The position numbers were made by a program, and so were the translations under genes. Positions 13,560 through 28,000 of a stretch of 64,000 nucleotides of DNA are shown in pieces; position 1 is the stretch's first letter, and each line of letters starts with the position of its first letter. This stretch comes from Lycocorax pyrrhopterus obiensis (Eukaryota; Chordata; Aves; Passeriformes; Paradisaeidae), in the NCBI GenBank assembly GCA_014706295.1, contig JACSVZ010000022.1, positions 8,822,830 to 8,886,829 on the forward strand, read 5' to 3'. A model generated the notes under the pieces. The model worked only from the letters and a program-made list of their open reading frames with translations, was not told the DNA's origin and did no database searches.

Positions 13560-14700
13560 GCCACGCTCTGAAGGCTCTTCTCGTGCCCGCAGCTCCGAGG
13601 GGAGTCCCGGGCAGCCCTACGGCTCCTGACATCCCAAGGGATGGATTCCCACCACGGCCCCGCACTGACGGACCGCCGGGCGCCTGTCCCGTTCCCGTGC
13701 GAGCACAGAGCACCCCCCATGCTGTAAGGGATTCCCTCCGGCAAATCGCTCGGAATAAACGGACACATGTCGGAAATGAGGCCAGAAATCCCCACCAGGG
13801 TCACTGATCCGCGGTCCTCTGTGATTTCTATCCTCTGAGTCTGCTCTCCCTGCTACCCCTTCGCGGCGAGCGCCGAACCGCGTTATTTCCCAAGCGAAAC
13901 AGCAGCCACCTCCCTGCCATCAGCCTGCGAGCGGCTTCTCTCTCCCAGCAGCAGAAAAACCGGGATGCAGCTCTGCTTTTTCAGCCCCCGGTTTGCCGGC
14001 AGCAAAACCCTCGCGGTTGGCAGTCGGCTGGGTAAAAGTTCACCGTCTCTCCGAACAAACCCCTGCCTCGTGGCACGGCTGTGGGCAGGAGAAGAGCCCC
14101 TGGCTGCACTCCCAGGCAGGTGTCCTTGTCACCCACCGCCCCAGCCCCTCGCCAGCCCCTCGCCCCCACCACAGCGAGCACAGCCCTACTTACAGCCCCG
14201 GCTCCCGCCGCTGCTCAGCTCCCAAGTCCCGTGGTCCCGCCGCCGAGGAAGGAACCGAGGCTGGATTACACCCTCCTGGCGTCTCTGCCCGCTGTGGCCA
14301 GCAGCCAAGCCGGCCGGGAGAGTCGCAGCCAGTTCCAGACTTGCAGTTTCCTTCTACTGGGAGCTGCTAAATGAAGTTGCACTTGTGGGGCCAAGGGGCG
14401 TGTTCTCCTCCCCTCGAGTCAGTCCCTGCCTGCTGTAATCCAATGCTCTGCCCGATGATGTCAAGCAACTCCCGCTCGGCTCCTACCTTACAGTCGGCAG
14501 GAGGGATCCGTTTCCTTTTCACAGGGATCTTTGTTTAGCTTCGGCTTGTAACCCCATCCCCCGGCAGCTGCATGTGCCCGAGCATCCTCCCTTCGATGCT
14601 CAGCGCCGGGGCTTCTGCTGCCGGGCGCTCCCTCCTGCCTGCTGCTCCCCCAGGTTTCTCTGGCACGTTGCTCGGATGCACGTCTCACCTGCATCCCACC
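13560..14700. promoter_or_regulatory. Orphan CpG-rich block, candidate promoter
   Basis: CpG dinucleotides are clearly denser than in the surrounding 20 kb, notably around 13665-13690, 13860-13990 and 14200-14290. No coding exon is attached to it. On the minus strand a strong donor-like sequence, GTAAGTAGG, lies at 14185-14193, so a non-coding first exon ending at 14194 and running leftward is possible. In mammals PKIG lies divergently beside SERINC3 with distant 5' non-coding exons; a PKIG first exon here would fit but is inference. Confidence 0.4.
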
Positions 14701-17700
14701 GTTTATCCTCTCCACCAGTGCCTGGCCAAAGACACCATCACCCCCTGTGCAGCCTGAGATATCCTGCCAGGCGTAGCACTGGGAAAGTGCCTCCCAAGAA
14801 AAACCCAGCTTTGAGCTGTTTTGGAGTGCTTCTTGCTCCATTGACTCCCGTGGAGTAAAACCCAGGAGTACTTCAGCTCATCTGCCCCTGTGTGCCAGCT
14901 GTATTTGGGGGTGAAGTGCAGAGCTAGCTGGTGACAGCACCTGGATTTAAGGGGGAAGGTGCTAAGGCAGCACCACATATAAAACACATGCCTTTGTGGC
15001 CACCCTGCTGTGTAAAGCACACCCTGGGACCTCTCAGTGAGCTTGAGGTCACTGGAGAAGAAGAGAAAATTCTGGATGTTCTTGGTACCACATGGACCAA
15101 GGAATATCCCTCTGGCTGGCATCAGCTCCTGGTGTCCCATCAGCCTTGCAGACCCCACCGGGTGGCTGAAACCAATCAATCAAGGTGGTTGCAGTCGTCC
15201 TCTGGGCCCGTGCTCCTGCCCGGCCCCACCAGTGTGGAGGGAAGGTGTGTGAGCACACAGGAATGTACATAGTGCTGCCTGCTCCTGCCTGAACGCTCAG
15301 ATTGCAACAGGGCTCATTAGTGGCAATTGCTTTGCTGAGAGAGTGAAAGGTTTGCTCCATCCCTGCTGTAAGAACACTCAGGTCCTCAACTCAACTGGGG
15401 AGCACGAAGGGTGTTTGCCAAGGAATGGATCCAGTCCCCACTGGAGCTAGGCGAGTTTTTGTTTCGGGTTGCATGCGAAGTGAGTGGTGTGAGCCAGGAG
15501 CACTTTCCCAACCCACTGTCTCGCTGAGCACCAGACAGGTGCAGAAGCAGCATCTCTGCATTCCTGCAGCTCTCCCATGACAGATGGGACCCAGAGCCAC
15601 TCAGTGCCAGGTGAAGAGCACCAGCTTCTCCTCCCACCTCAGCACCACCCTGCACACTTGGACCTTTTCCACCTCTGCTGCCATCACCACCTCCAGACAG
15701 AATCTGTGTGTGCCCAAAAACGTGATGGTTGCTGTGAAAGATACCCACAGGATCACAGGAAGAGATAAAAACACCACCAACAGCAGCAAGAAGCACAGGA
15801 AACACCCTGATGACAATACTGAGCCATAGATGAAGGGGAGTGGACCTCGATAGAGCAAAACATATCCATGCTCAGTGCATCCCTAAGCCGACCTCGTGCA
15901 GCCTCCTGATTCAATCCAGTTTTAGTTCAAAAGCAGCCCCAGGAAGCCCATTTGATTTCCTGAGATGCATTACCTGGCAGAACTCATCTCTCTCCAGCCC
16001 TTTTGAGTCACACATTGCTGCTGCTCACCCAAAAGTAGCAGTAAGGGATTCACCACAGTGCCCTGCCTGTCTTCATGAGATGCCAGGGTGGGAGGATGGC
16101 TCTGCTGTGCCAAGGGACAGCATAGCCTCAGGAGACTGCTGTGCTGGTCTGGCCAAGGCTGCAGTTTTCCCTTTACTCCAGCTTACATTTGAAAAGGATC
16201 CAGAAGGTTACAGCTTCACACTAACACTGGGACTGCAGGGTTTGGAGGCCAAGAGAGTCTGGTAAGGATGCAAGTGCTACACCAGTTACCCAGGCATTTC
16301 CTTGGCAGAGCAGGGCCAGTACCATTACAGAACAAACAACAAAGAACAATGGCAACAGCCAAGTACTTTGGAAAGCCAAGAGCTCAGAACATGTACTTCT
16401 AAAATAAGACATGTCTTGTCTTGCTCAAAGCTCCCAGTCCTCTGTGTGGTCCTGGAAACAAGCCCCCCAAAGGACTCACCACAAAGTCCATCCTTTTCTG
16501 CACACACTTGTGAGTCCTGACAGTGACTTTCTCATCTAACATCATCCTCTACAGGGACTTGTCACACATTTTCCATCAAAACTCTTTTTAAGTAAAAAAA
16601 TGCAGTTTAGTTTTTTCTACAGACTGTATTTTTTTTTTCTGCAAGCGGGAGAAGGGGTGGCAACCCCAAGATGCCAAAAAGTTTGCCTGAAATCTTCACG
16701 TATTAGGAAAAAAATGCATGGCTTTCAATGTATTCAGTCTTCCTGTTCTTAAGCAAAAGCTGACATTTTACAATAATACACCTGAACTTCTATCTGATGC
16801 TCATGTTCACCATCTCTTGTCCTGTTCCTTTGTCCACAGAAGACATTAATCCGGGGGTGATGGGCAGATGTGAGAGCTGCCTGGCTTGGCTCGCCCTGGT
16901 GACGGATGGTGTCACAGCCTTGAGCTGACTGACTCAGCTGCAGCCACAATCAGCCCTTAGCTCCTGCTTTACTCACACGTTTGTCTTTGGTGAGGTTGTT
17001 GCTGCCTGTTGTATCCATCTGCCTCATACTGTGCTGTCCTGCTCAGTCTAGGATCGATGGTGATGCCATTACCACTCTGGACAACTGGAAGTTTGGCTCT
17101 GCTGCTTTTGACCTTGCAGTTGGTCTGCAGTGAACTGTGAATTTTTTAGTTTTGTGCCACAGAGTGGGATGCAGAGAGCAATGCCCCAGGGAAAGGATGG
17201 CCTTGTGATGGCTGGCAGCCCATGCTGTGGGTGCCACCTTCGCTACTCTGGTGCCACACGGGATGGGAGAGCACGGCTCAGGGAAGAGCAAGAAGCTGCC
17301 CTGTGGGTTGACTGTCAACCTTTAGCTGGAGGAGGGACAAAACCGAAGCAATATTAGAGGGCAAATGTCAAAATGAGGTGAGAGTATCCCCAAGGGTGCT
17401 GATGTAAAGGAGCCCAGCCCCGGAGCGGCCCCGCCGTGCTGGACTGCACGCTGCCTGCTCCGGCAAGGAGCACCACCAGCACAAAGGACCCTCCGGGAAG
17501 CTCTGGAGCCCAAGGAGACAAGCTGTCACTTCAGAAGGGTCTGACCTGCCTCTGACCCAAATGTTTTTGCAGCCTAAGCCTCGCTTCCCTGAGAAGCCCG
17601 TGCTGCCAGGCTTAGAGCAGCGCTGTGGCAGCCGCTGCTGTAGCACGCAGCCTCCCCACGTAAGAGCAGCTTCCCGCTGCATTTCCCAGGCATTGAGGTC

Positions 17701-20700
17701 TCCGTGTCACTTGATGTCATCAGGATTGCAAGGAAATGTGGAATGGCACAAGATACGCATGGAAAAAATGGGACAACCTGTTTTTTTTCCAGACTTCCTC
17801 CCATAAAATAAATACTTTAAACAAACTATTTTTGATCCAAAAAACCCCCACAGGAAATATTTCAATGATGTGCTGGGCTCCCCAAGGCAAGAGTGGATGT
17901 CTTAAGCCATCAAATAACAGCTTCACTTGGAGATTCATGTGAAGAAGAGAAACCAACAAGTAAAAGCAGCTTTAGTGACAAGCCACTCTTTTTGCTGTCA
18001 AGGGAAGGACACAGTTTGCTGTTGATTAGGGAAGAGAGAGTGGGTGTTGGGATGTCTGAATGAATTACCCGGTGTTCAGACCCATTTTGTTTTTATAGAA
18101 GTTGCTCATCCAGAAAGGTTCAACAAGTGAAACACAAAAAAGCTTGTAATGAGGCTAAACTCATTAGTGATCCCCCTCCAGGGTCACCCCTATTAATGGG
18201 CAGGGTTGAGGAGTTGAGCAGGGCTGTGGGGAGCCCCTCTGGGCACTGGGACCGTGGGGACACGGTTGTGGCTGCTGGCATGGTGGCTCTGTGCGGGACT
18301 GGCATTCCAGCAGGGCAGAGCACACTCAAAAACTGTTTACTTTGAGCTGAAGCTATTTTTAGCTGCACTAATCTGTGCAGAGATGATAAAGCTTTTCATT
18401 GCAAAGTGAGTGGCTGTGCTTTGCTTCTGGGCAATTTCACTCCACGAGCTCATCCCTTCCCCCTTCCCGGCCACTTCTTTCCACTGACCTTATCTCCTCT
18501 GCCTCTGTGCCAAACACCTCCAAAATGTTTGTCCCAACTAGATAGGTGGGAGTCTCAGCCCAAAGTTGGTTTGTTTTTTTTTTTTCCCTAGGGAATGTAT
18601 TCAGTTCAGGAAATAAATGAATTTTGTGTTTAATAGTTCACAAAGCCTAGTTCCAAGGCTTTGCTGGAAGCCCATCGTGGACATGCACTCTCTCATCTTT
18701 CATTTCTGCAAAATCCCTTCTGTCTAAAGGCTCTTGCAAAAGAAGTCACTTGACAGCAAAAGAAAGAAGTCACTTGACAATTACCTCTTTGCAGCTGCAA
18801 CAAATACAAGCAGATCTCAAACTCGGATCTCATGGCAAGCCAGAGTCCCCAGGCAGTGACAGCACTGCCCTACACCTCATTTCTCCCGAGGAGTCCCACA
18901 GCCCATTCCAAAGTCCCTCACACACTCTCTATAAGAAGCACTTTACCTGCTGCTGATAGGAGCAAGCGCGGCAGCTGGTTCACGGCACAAAGGCTACAAA
19001 ACGCGCATAAATCCTGCTGGATCAGGGGTCTGTTTGTCTAAAGGACTCCAGAAGCTTCTCCAGTGTAAACCCACAAAGGTCACACATCCAGCACATGCTT
19101 CATCAGAAAATCATCCCTTGTGGTAAAAGCTTTCTTGTCTGAGGCACCGCGTGAATAACGTCTCTGTTGGCTCAGGGTGTGTTCAGAGTGGGGAAGAACA
19201 TGCAAGTATTAATTAAATAGGTTCATTCTGCTTGCTGGGAGGGGTCAGATATACAGAAAAAGCTAAAAATGATTGTCAGGATGAGAAGGTGCAGCAGGAG
19301 AGGTATTGCTTAAACTGATCAAGACTGACTGCTCAGGTGTTGCTGGCAGGGAAGCAAGAGATCAGCTGAGGTGCACAAACAGGTACTTCTTCCCTTTGTC
19401 CCTCTGATTCTGCCAGAGACTGTGGCTGGAAGAAATCAAGAAGCAGGCTGGGTTGGCAGCTGTGTTTGTCCCTTTTGAAGAGCAAAGGGGTTTGCTGATA
19501 AATGAGAAGCAAATAGTCATCTCTGTCAGTGTTTAATACATGCCAGAGCCACCCAGCCAACAGCTGATTGTTCACCGGTGGTTGGCAACCAGACAAGGAT
19601 TCCTGCTGCTGATGTGCAGCAGACAAGTAAATATTTTGATTCTAACTTGTGCTCTCAGCTAAATGGGCTTTTATATGACTTTATTCCACGAAGTCTGAAA
19701 AGAGGACTCCTGCTCTGGAACAGTGAGGGATCAAACTCATGTTATTAATCCGCTGTGTGAGTCAAAAAACTGCAATCTTCAGGCTTCACCATCTACTCGT
19801 GCTCTACCTATGGTTGGAAAAAAATTCAGCCTAACCTCCTGTTATGTTTCCTTGCTTTCCATGTTGGTTGATTAAGGGAGTACCTGTAACCAGATGCCTT
19901 CTTGTGAAGCAGCTGACCACTGCAACAGCCGGGCTGAGCCCAGCAAGGCTGCTCCTGTGTCCTGTGCTGTCCCATGCCCTTAGACATGGTGCCATTTATC
20001 TATTCTAGCTCTTCCCAACGCCACAGACACTGAGATTGGGGCTGCAGCATCACTGTGACTTTGTCTGAGAGCAGCAGGAGTTCAGGCTGCTCCATGGGAA
20101 GAGCTCTGTGTTCTGGTCAGAGAACAAAATATTCTGTTTGTGCCAAGAGTGTACATGAAAAAAAAAACCAACGGGGTTTGCCTGGTGACCTGGGAGTGTT
20201 TCCCTCAGGCCCTGCACGCAGCCCTCTGCTCCCAGCACCGTACTGGCAACATGCCCTGGGCTTCAGGTGTTGCCCAGGTGTGCAGTGGCTGACACAAGAA
20301 GGTGTAAGATGTGGTGACAGGGCTACCCTGCATATTGGGTAGCCCTGAAGGGCTCTGCTACCTCAGGGTGGACACAGTGGCTGAGAGAGCCCTGTTCTTC
20401 CTTCCCAGCTGTGGGCAGAGGAGAGTGCTGGCTCCTGGGAGGAATGCAGGACGCTGTGGGCCATGGGATTTGCCAGGAGGCAGAGCCATCAGTTCTCACT
20501 GGGCTACACCAGTGACTCAAGCGCTCCTTCCCTACTGAAGCAGTAGATCCTAAGGCATAGCCCCCGCCTCAGAAATCTTACTCCTTTAAATAGCCAAGAC
20601 AGACAAAGTCAAAGAGTTACTTGTACTATCATCTCCTTTTGGCAGGTGGCTGGTGGAAGGACAGAAGGCTAAATGACCGCTACAGAGACAGATTTTCATC

Positions 20701-23700
20701 CAGCCCAGAACATCAGCCTTGTCTGCTCTGTTACTGGCAGCTCCTCCACGGCCATCACAGATGGATGGCCCGATGCTCTCATGGGTCTGTGCCATCAGAC
20801 AGACCTTCCTCACCTAATCATGGCCAATCTCGCTCCCTGCTGCTTTGAGAAGTATTTTATTTACTGCTGTTTATGACTGTTCCCTTATGGTTATTCCAGG
20901 ATTTCCAGTTTTCAAAACTTACTCCCTTAGTTCACTATATTTGTTTCAGATTCTTACTTTCTCCCAAAGTTGGGCTGGGTTTTCTTGGACAGGTGTAAAA
21001 TTTTCACTTTTATGCAGGATTTTGGCTTTTTGGAGACAGAGTTAAATATTTTCATACAGACCCCTGTTGCCACTCACTTTTGTGGATTAAATAATTTCTT
21101 TTTATAACATCTCTCAAGCAATTGTTTACAGCTTTGTAAAACTTGGCCTGATAAAGTATCAAGTGCCTTTATTCAGATTATCCATTGCAAAAATAATCTA
21201 GCAATGACGTTTAAGTAGACATCAGCTTTCTTGAGCTATATGTTAAACCCTTAGCTCCACAGAGTCACGAGTTAGATGTCTCACAGGAAGGTCTTGCAGA
21301 AGACCCTTTAATAAAAGCCACCATCCAGGCTGCCTTGGGCCAGAAACTTTCAGTCACATTTGGTCTAAAAGTCTGTGTTTGGGGCTGGTTCCTTGCCCCC
21401 TGAGTGAGAAGTAAGTGCCAGTCACCGCCCAAAGTACTCTTTGCCCAAATTGCTGTGGCAACCAGTGGCTCCTCACTGCACGCAGTGGTGGTGGCAGTGA
21501 TGTGACCTGCCAGGTGTGCAGCAAGCCATCAGTGTGACAGTCGTGCTGTTATTTCTGCATGGACAGACACATTTCTCTGTTTGAGCCTACTCTGATGTGC
21601 TGCAGAGGTGTGTTCCAGGGAGCAACCTCTACAACACACTGGACACCTGCACGTGTCCCACGCCGGCCGTAGGTCCCAGGGACTGAGCTGCTGACAAAGG
21701 GGACGTGGTACCAAACAGGCATTTGCAGTGCAGAATTGCCACACAAAAGGGCCTCAGCTCTCCATCTCCATGGCAACAAGCAGGAGATCCTGCAGGTCAG
21801 ACAAGAGGTGTGTACTACACTGCAGCACTACCTGTTTTCCTGCACGAACGAGGGCTCAAACTGAGCGACCAGGAGGGAAAATCCACTTTACTGTGGCTAA
21901 GAGGCCCTTTTAGTTACTATTTGTTCAAGTCTCCAGGCACTGTAGTTTATCAATAATAATATACTTAAATCTCAGCTGTCTTCAAGGATGAGTTGAACAA
22001 GAATGTAGCCAGCTGGGTACCTGGAAACATTCTTTTATGCCTCTTCATTGCAGGGGAAGTTCATCCCCATCTCTCCAAGAGCTCCACCAAACCCACCACT
22101 TCTGTCCTGAAGACAAAAAGTCACCAGCTTTTCAGTATCTAAACCAATTTGGGCATTAAGTCTGCTAGCTGTTGAGTTATTGGTTAACAAGAAATTGTGT
22201 GAAACTGAGAACTAGAATTAATAAAATAACAGACCTGCTTTTCCCATCTTTATTTACACAAGAGAAAAAAACAGACTCTTGAATCTATTGGTTTATTAAA
22301 TAAAATTAAGATGCAAAATTAGAGAAACCTGATAGATTTGATATTGAAATGTTGGGTGTTGGAGGGAGAAGTGTGTGATCCCACGTGCAAAATAATTACT
22401 ATTTTAGAGGAAACCACTACATGATAGGGTTCGTTACCCCAAGAAACAATATGGAGGGGTTGGTGTGTTCTGAATTTCATCCCAATTTGCTGCATGCTGA
22501 CTTCCTCGTGCAAACAGGTCATTTTTGGCAAGGCTTGTGGAATATTTACCACTATTTGTTCCACAGTACTTCAAACTGGGACACCACCACAGTCCAAACA
22601 ACTGAGCTGTGCCGGCTGGCTAGGGATCCAGCCCAGCCAGAGCCAGGAGCTGGCACTGTCAGCAAAGGTATCCAAACAAGCCACATTTGGGAACCAGTTA
22701 GGAGTCATCTTTAATCATTCAGCACTTTCAGTTGGGTTCGTTTAGTTCCAAGCTGGGTAATTACAGCCTCATTATTTTTCTTTTTACAATGAAGACAAGC
22801 CTGCAAGCCAGGCAGAATAATTTCTTCTGCTACCGTTGCCAAGATATGATAGCACATCTACGCCATAAGGAATTTGTCATGGTATCAGTTTTATTAATGG
22901 TAAATAATGACTCTTCAGTTAAGCAACATCTTCACATCAGCTGGTGCCTAACCATAAAACACTAAGTCAAATTTCAACCCCTACAGACAGATAATTGAGT
23001 TGAGATTCCCACTGCCCAGCATGTTCCTTGCTGACCAGCATGTGTCAGGTTTTCCACGTTATTTTTTTCACTGAAATTAATACCCGGCTACAATCAGACT
23101 TTAATTTTAAAACCACAAAAGCTCATCTAAAAATAAGACATCAAAGTTCCCGTGACAGTAAGTAGAGGCCAGGACTAAGGGAATGGTGCTAGATCAGGTA
23201 TCAGAGAGTAATTCGTCCTGTCCATCCACCTTCACTGGCTGGAGGAAGAGCTCAGTCCTTGCAAGGACTATTTCTCAGCCCAGAACCCACTGTTAGTGTG
23301 GCATACACTGAAATGCACACGGGCATTGCTTCAATGGATCTTGCTTCAAATTGTTTGAAGACTGTAATGATACAAAATACATGTTTGAAAAAAACAGCTT
23401 TGCAAAGAAAATATCCACAAGAACTGTACTGTGGGCCTGGCCAGGCATTGGGTTCTGCACAAGCCACAGAAAACAAGGTAGGAAATACAGTTATACCAGC
23501 ACACCTTTTAATTAAAAATTTTAAGTCATCCCATAGAGTCTGAAGAAACTTCTGCCGTTATCTCAAAAAGCCAACAAATTCTGAACTATTCTTTTTAATA
23601 GGGGGAAATGACTCTGTTTCTGCCACTGAAACACCTGTGTACGTCACGCTGAGCACAGTGACCTGCTTTTGTTTCCTATGGACGCGCTCGGGGTTGCAGG

Positions 23701-24939
23701 AACATGACACACTTAACGTGCACTTTGAAATGACTGCGTGCATTTGCAGCTCAGTTTTCTCAAGTGCGTTCTGCAGCAGGAAGCTGGTTGTAAGATCCCC
23801 TGATAAACCAACACTCAGCCCTCAGTTCTTCCCCTTCCTTCCCTTCCAGGATTAAGACTGTGGCTGTTTCTGCCCCCAGTGCACGTGGATTCTGTGAATG
23901 CTGAACCTTGTCAGCTCTTGCCCTGTGCTGCCTTCTGCAAACCGCTTGATTTACACCCTCTTGGGCAACAACCCTATTGAACCCAGAGATGTGACCAGCA
24001 TGGCATTGTATTATTAGACTGCCCCAGGGCACTTCTAAATCATCTAGGATGGGAAAAACAGTTAGATAAAGAAGAATGTCATGACTCATTCCCCAATGCC
24101 ATGGAGGTTCAGAACAACCAGAAAAGAGTTAACAGCACAGCCAACCCCCCAGTAGTATTTCAGAGTTTCTAAATACAGAGTTCCTTTCTGAGCTGGATGC
24201 CCATTTTTGTTATCTTAGAAGTATTTCTGGAACTCTTGGCCAACTTTAAACAAACAAACAGGGAGAAATATTTGTGAAGATAACACGGCCGAGAGTGTTT
24301 GGTTACTGAGTCTTTCTAAGTTGAAGGTTTTAGTTTTTAGACTATTTCTTTAAAGCTTGTGAATAGAAGAAAAATTTGCTCTGGAGATGTTAAATCACAA
24401 AACCATCCCAGCTATGGCTTTGGAATAACAATCATTCAACTTAGCAAATATCAAACGTGGGAAGGGATTTATCTGACGCATCTTTATGATCATGTGAACT
24501 CCTTTCTCAAGGAGAAACAGTCTCTGCTAGAGACACAAGAGGAAGGAACTGTTTTGCCTTCTTTAAAAAAATATAACAACATAAGCAACTGTAACATGCT
24601 CAAAGCTTCCTGGCACAAATGCAAAAATGCAACATCTGAAATGTCAGCTGGTATGCTGGGAGGATTTACATGATTTAAAAGATTTATGAGAAAGAACTAT
24701 TTCACTGGCTTCAGAGCATCTTGGAAAGCAGCAGTGGGGGGGACAACGGAAAAGAAGGGGAAAAAAATCTTCAGCTAAAAGAAATTATCATGGCCAGTAT
24801 GATTCTGTATTGCTCTTTTTAGTGCAAGAAAAAAAATCAGTCAGGCACTCATTGGATTTTAAGCTGCATTTAAAGATGAATGAACAGAGCCTGCCATGAC
24901 TCTGGGATATGCTCGTTTTCTCACATTACATATTGACTC
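14701..24939. other. Long non-coding stretch, no recognisable gene
   Basis: About 10 kb without an exon I can support. Open frames such as the hydrophobic minus-strand one at 15601-15858 and the plus-strand one at 15840-16265 have no recognised homology or exon boundaries. A 14-bp direct repeat (gaagtcacttgaca) occurs twice near 18743-18780. The right half is AT-richer than the left. Confidence 0.45.
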
Positions 24940-25010
24940 ACATAGTCCTGTGGCTCACCTAAAGCCACACAACTCGTCACTGCTCAAGGCAGGATTAAAT
25001 CAAGAAATTC
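24940..25010 (+). repeat. Probable MIR-like SINE core fragment
   Basis: Contains a diverged match to the MIR core around 'aaagccacacaactcgtcac' and 'caaggcaggattaaatcaag', compare ccaaggtcacacagctagta and cagagccgggattcgaacc. Sense orientation; by-eye assignment. Confidence 0.5.
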
Positions 25011-28000
25011 CTGAGTTTTCCTCCCACTGTTGTTTCGCTGGAAGCTGTTCTGCTGCAGCCACTGCTGATACACAAAGGCTGGCCAGCTGGAGTTCAGCAC
25101 AGGCTCTCAGGGGAGAGATGGGGTCACAGAGACAGGAGAAATAAATCCTGCCTTAATAAAAAGATAATATATCAAGCAAGGAAAAGGCATTAAACCATTT
25201 GAAACTATAAACTCTGCAACATTTTTAAGTGTGCTTGGGCAATGCTCAAGTGGAAGACTGGCTTGCTTTGTGGCTACCCACTCTTGAAGTGGCTACTTAA
25301 AAGCATGGTCCTCGATGTTCTGCACAGCCTGAGGTGCTCCAGCACCAAACTTGAGCCCAGCTCAGCTCTGCCAGGGGAGCAGGGGTTGATGCTGTGCCAG
25401 GATGGGGGAAAGTTCCAGCTCCAGCGACGCCTCTGGCTCCAAGACTCCTCCTGGGGCAGTCACAAGCAGCTCACATCAGCACAGGGCTAGGGCTGATCCA
25501 ATGGTGCCAACCCCATCTGGGTCAGCTCCTGCGCCCCTGGGGGCCCTGTCTGAGCATCCTGTGCTGTTTGCAGGGGTACCACATTCACCTATCATGAAGC
25601 TGTTCACTCCCTCCTCCTTTTTACCAGCCATCTGTTGCTAGTGCCTTCCACGGTTCATTCACAGATGTCACTGCAGATCTTTTGTGCAAAATATTCCCTC
25701 CAATCTATCTCTGTTTATGTTTTATTGTTGGGTGGTTTGGTTTTTTTTTTTTTGTATATAAGCTTTTATTTAATTTTATTTAAATACTTTTCAATACATT
25801 TAAGTTTCACTGATGCTTCCATAAATTATGAGATGAAAAGAACTCAGTAATACCATTCCAGGGTATTAGATTAAGGTGAACATTTTTCTCCATCTGTTTC
25901 ACCAATAACCTAAACTAATGCCATTTCCAGACCAGAGCACATGATCTTAAGTGAACTGAAGAGAGTGAAAAGGTCTCTGGTGACACATAAAGACTTAGAG
26001 GAGATTGAACAAAGGTGTCCTATAAAATAAATTTCTGGCCAAACAAAACTGGAAAGACACAGAGATTACAATTCCTCTATCATAACAGCAGTGACTCATC
26101 CAGTTGCATAGTCACTTGGGGTGAAAAAGAAAACAGTTACTCAATCTCTTAGGGATTTAGACACAGAAGAATATATTATGCAAGTTTTAGCTGCGTTACT
26201 AATGGCCTTGAAGCACACAACTCTACTATGACTCTCACTCAGCTCAGCAGATCACAAATAAGATGACTCACGTATCCATGACATGATAGGAAAATAGAGA
26301 GCCTAAGAAGTGCAGAGGCAGGTGCTAATACAGTCACAGAGCACGCAGTCAAGGGGAGAAGAGATTTATGAAATCATGAGCAAAAGACTGCAGAGAAATC
26401 AGCTTGTGTATTTGGAGACTCGAGGGCATGGCCTAGGTTGATTTTCCTTGGTCTCAGATCAGGGGGTTGTGAGTGTGAAGCCAGGCTGTGTGCAGAGATG
26501 AGCCAGGCCAGTGGCACCACTCACCTGCGTGTCCCCAGGGAATGGCAGCAGAGAGGTGTCTGCATGGCAGTGGTGAGCGAGGCCCTGTGCCACAGCACAC
26601 GGTGAGATCACACGCCAGTGAAACTCATCCACAAACTTAACAATATTTATACTTGGCAGGACTTCCTACCCTGCTGGTACATGATGATTTTGTAGAAGCT
26701 GTTAACTCTGATTGTTTAAAGACTAATTAAACGCACTGGTGGTGCCAGCCATAGCAGTATTTTGCCCATTATCTCATGACTAACCTCCTTGTGGATGAGC
26801 GCTTTGACAGCTGCTCTCAAAGCACTGGTTAAAATCTGAATGGTTGAGCAGAGCTCAACTCAAATTCTGGACTTAACAGATGGAAAAGCAGTTGTCCCAA
26901 GAAAACTGCAATGCTTTATGCTCCGGAGATCAAATCAAAGCACAGATGTAAATATAGCTTAAAGCTAAACACTTTACAGAAGCCAAATAATTAGGAGGAT
27001 TTTTAGAAAGCTGATGCCGATACATCTAAATTTGGAACTTTATGCAGGCCAGAGCACAGTTAGATGTTTAGACCTGTATATGAGTCAAGGCAATGCTACT
27101 GTAGAAACACAGACAATGTATGATTATGATTTTTTAATTTTTACAGACAGCTTGGCACAGCCATTCCAATTTGCTGTTCTCATCACCTGACTGAAAGATT
27201 CTGGATGGTCAAAGGATTATTCAATTACAATGTGTCTGTGAGATCTGTTACCTGCAAAAACACAGCACATGCAGAGCAGGAACCCTCAAATACTCCGGGG
27301 AACATCAGGAAAAATTCTGCGTTTTTGTTATCACAGAAAGGAGACCCTTGAGAGTAACAAGAATAGCACTAACGCACAAGCTTGAGTGACATTTTTTTAT
27401 GAGCTCAGTTGCACAAAGGAACTGCAGAGAACTGCTTTCAAATGACTAAATCTGACACATTTCCTTTAAATATTACCTAATTCCAAGGGGTTTATTCTAG
27501 GCATTTCAACTTACATATGTATGGGATGTAATGTATAGATACAGAAGGGATGCACCATTTCATTCTGCTGTCAGAGCTGATTAACAAACCAGAGCAGGGT
27601 ATTTTTGTACAAACCAGGATAACCTCCTGCCATATCCTGTCTCGTTCCCAGAGCTGACATCCCTAGGCTGACTTCATCCTTATCTCCTGTTAAACATGTA
27701 GGGGTTTAAGTGATGTGATGCAGAATCAGAGAGGGTTTATGCTGGGAAGTAAAATGAGCACTTGGAAATCTCTTGTTACGTGGACAGTGGAAGGAAAAAG
27801 CTTTTTATCTGCATCCCTTGTCTCTGCCCAGCATAACCCAGTGGAGGATCCCACAGTACTTTACAAAACTATTTGTCTCATAAATGTCCTGAGAAGAAAA
27901 CACTTGCAGATTCAAGATTTAGATGAGTTTCATCACTGTATTAGTAATACACAATATTCCAATATATTTGAATTATTTGCCCAGGATTACTGGGAAGGGA

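Noticed and set aside
15601..15858. Hydrophobic 85-codon minus-strand frame that looks like membrane segments
   Set aside because: No recognised family, no splice-site support, and overlapping frames on the other strand are as long. Kept only as a curiosity.
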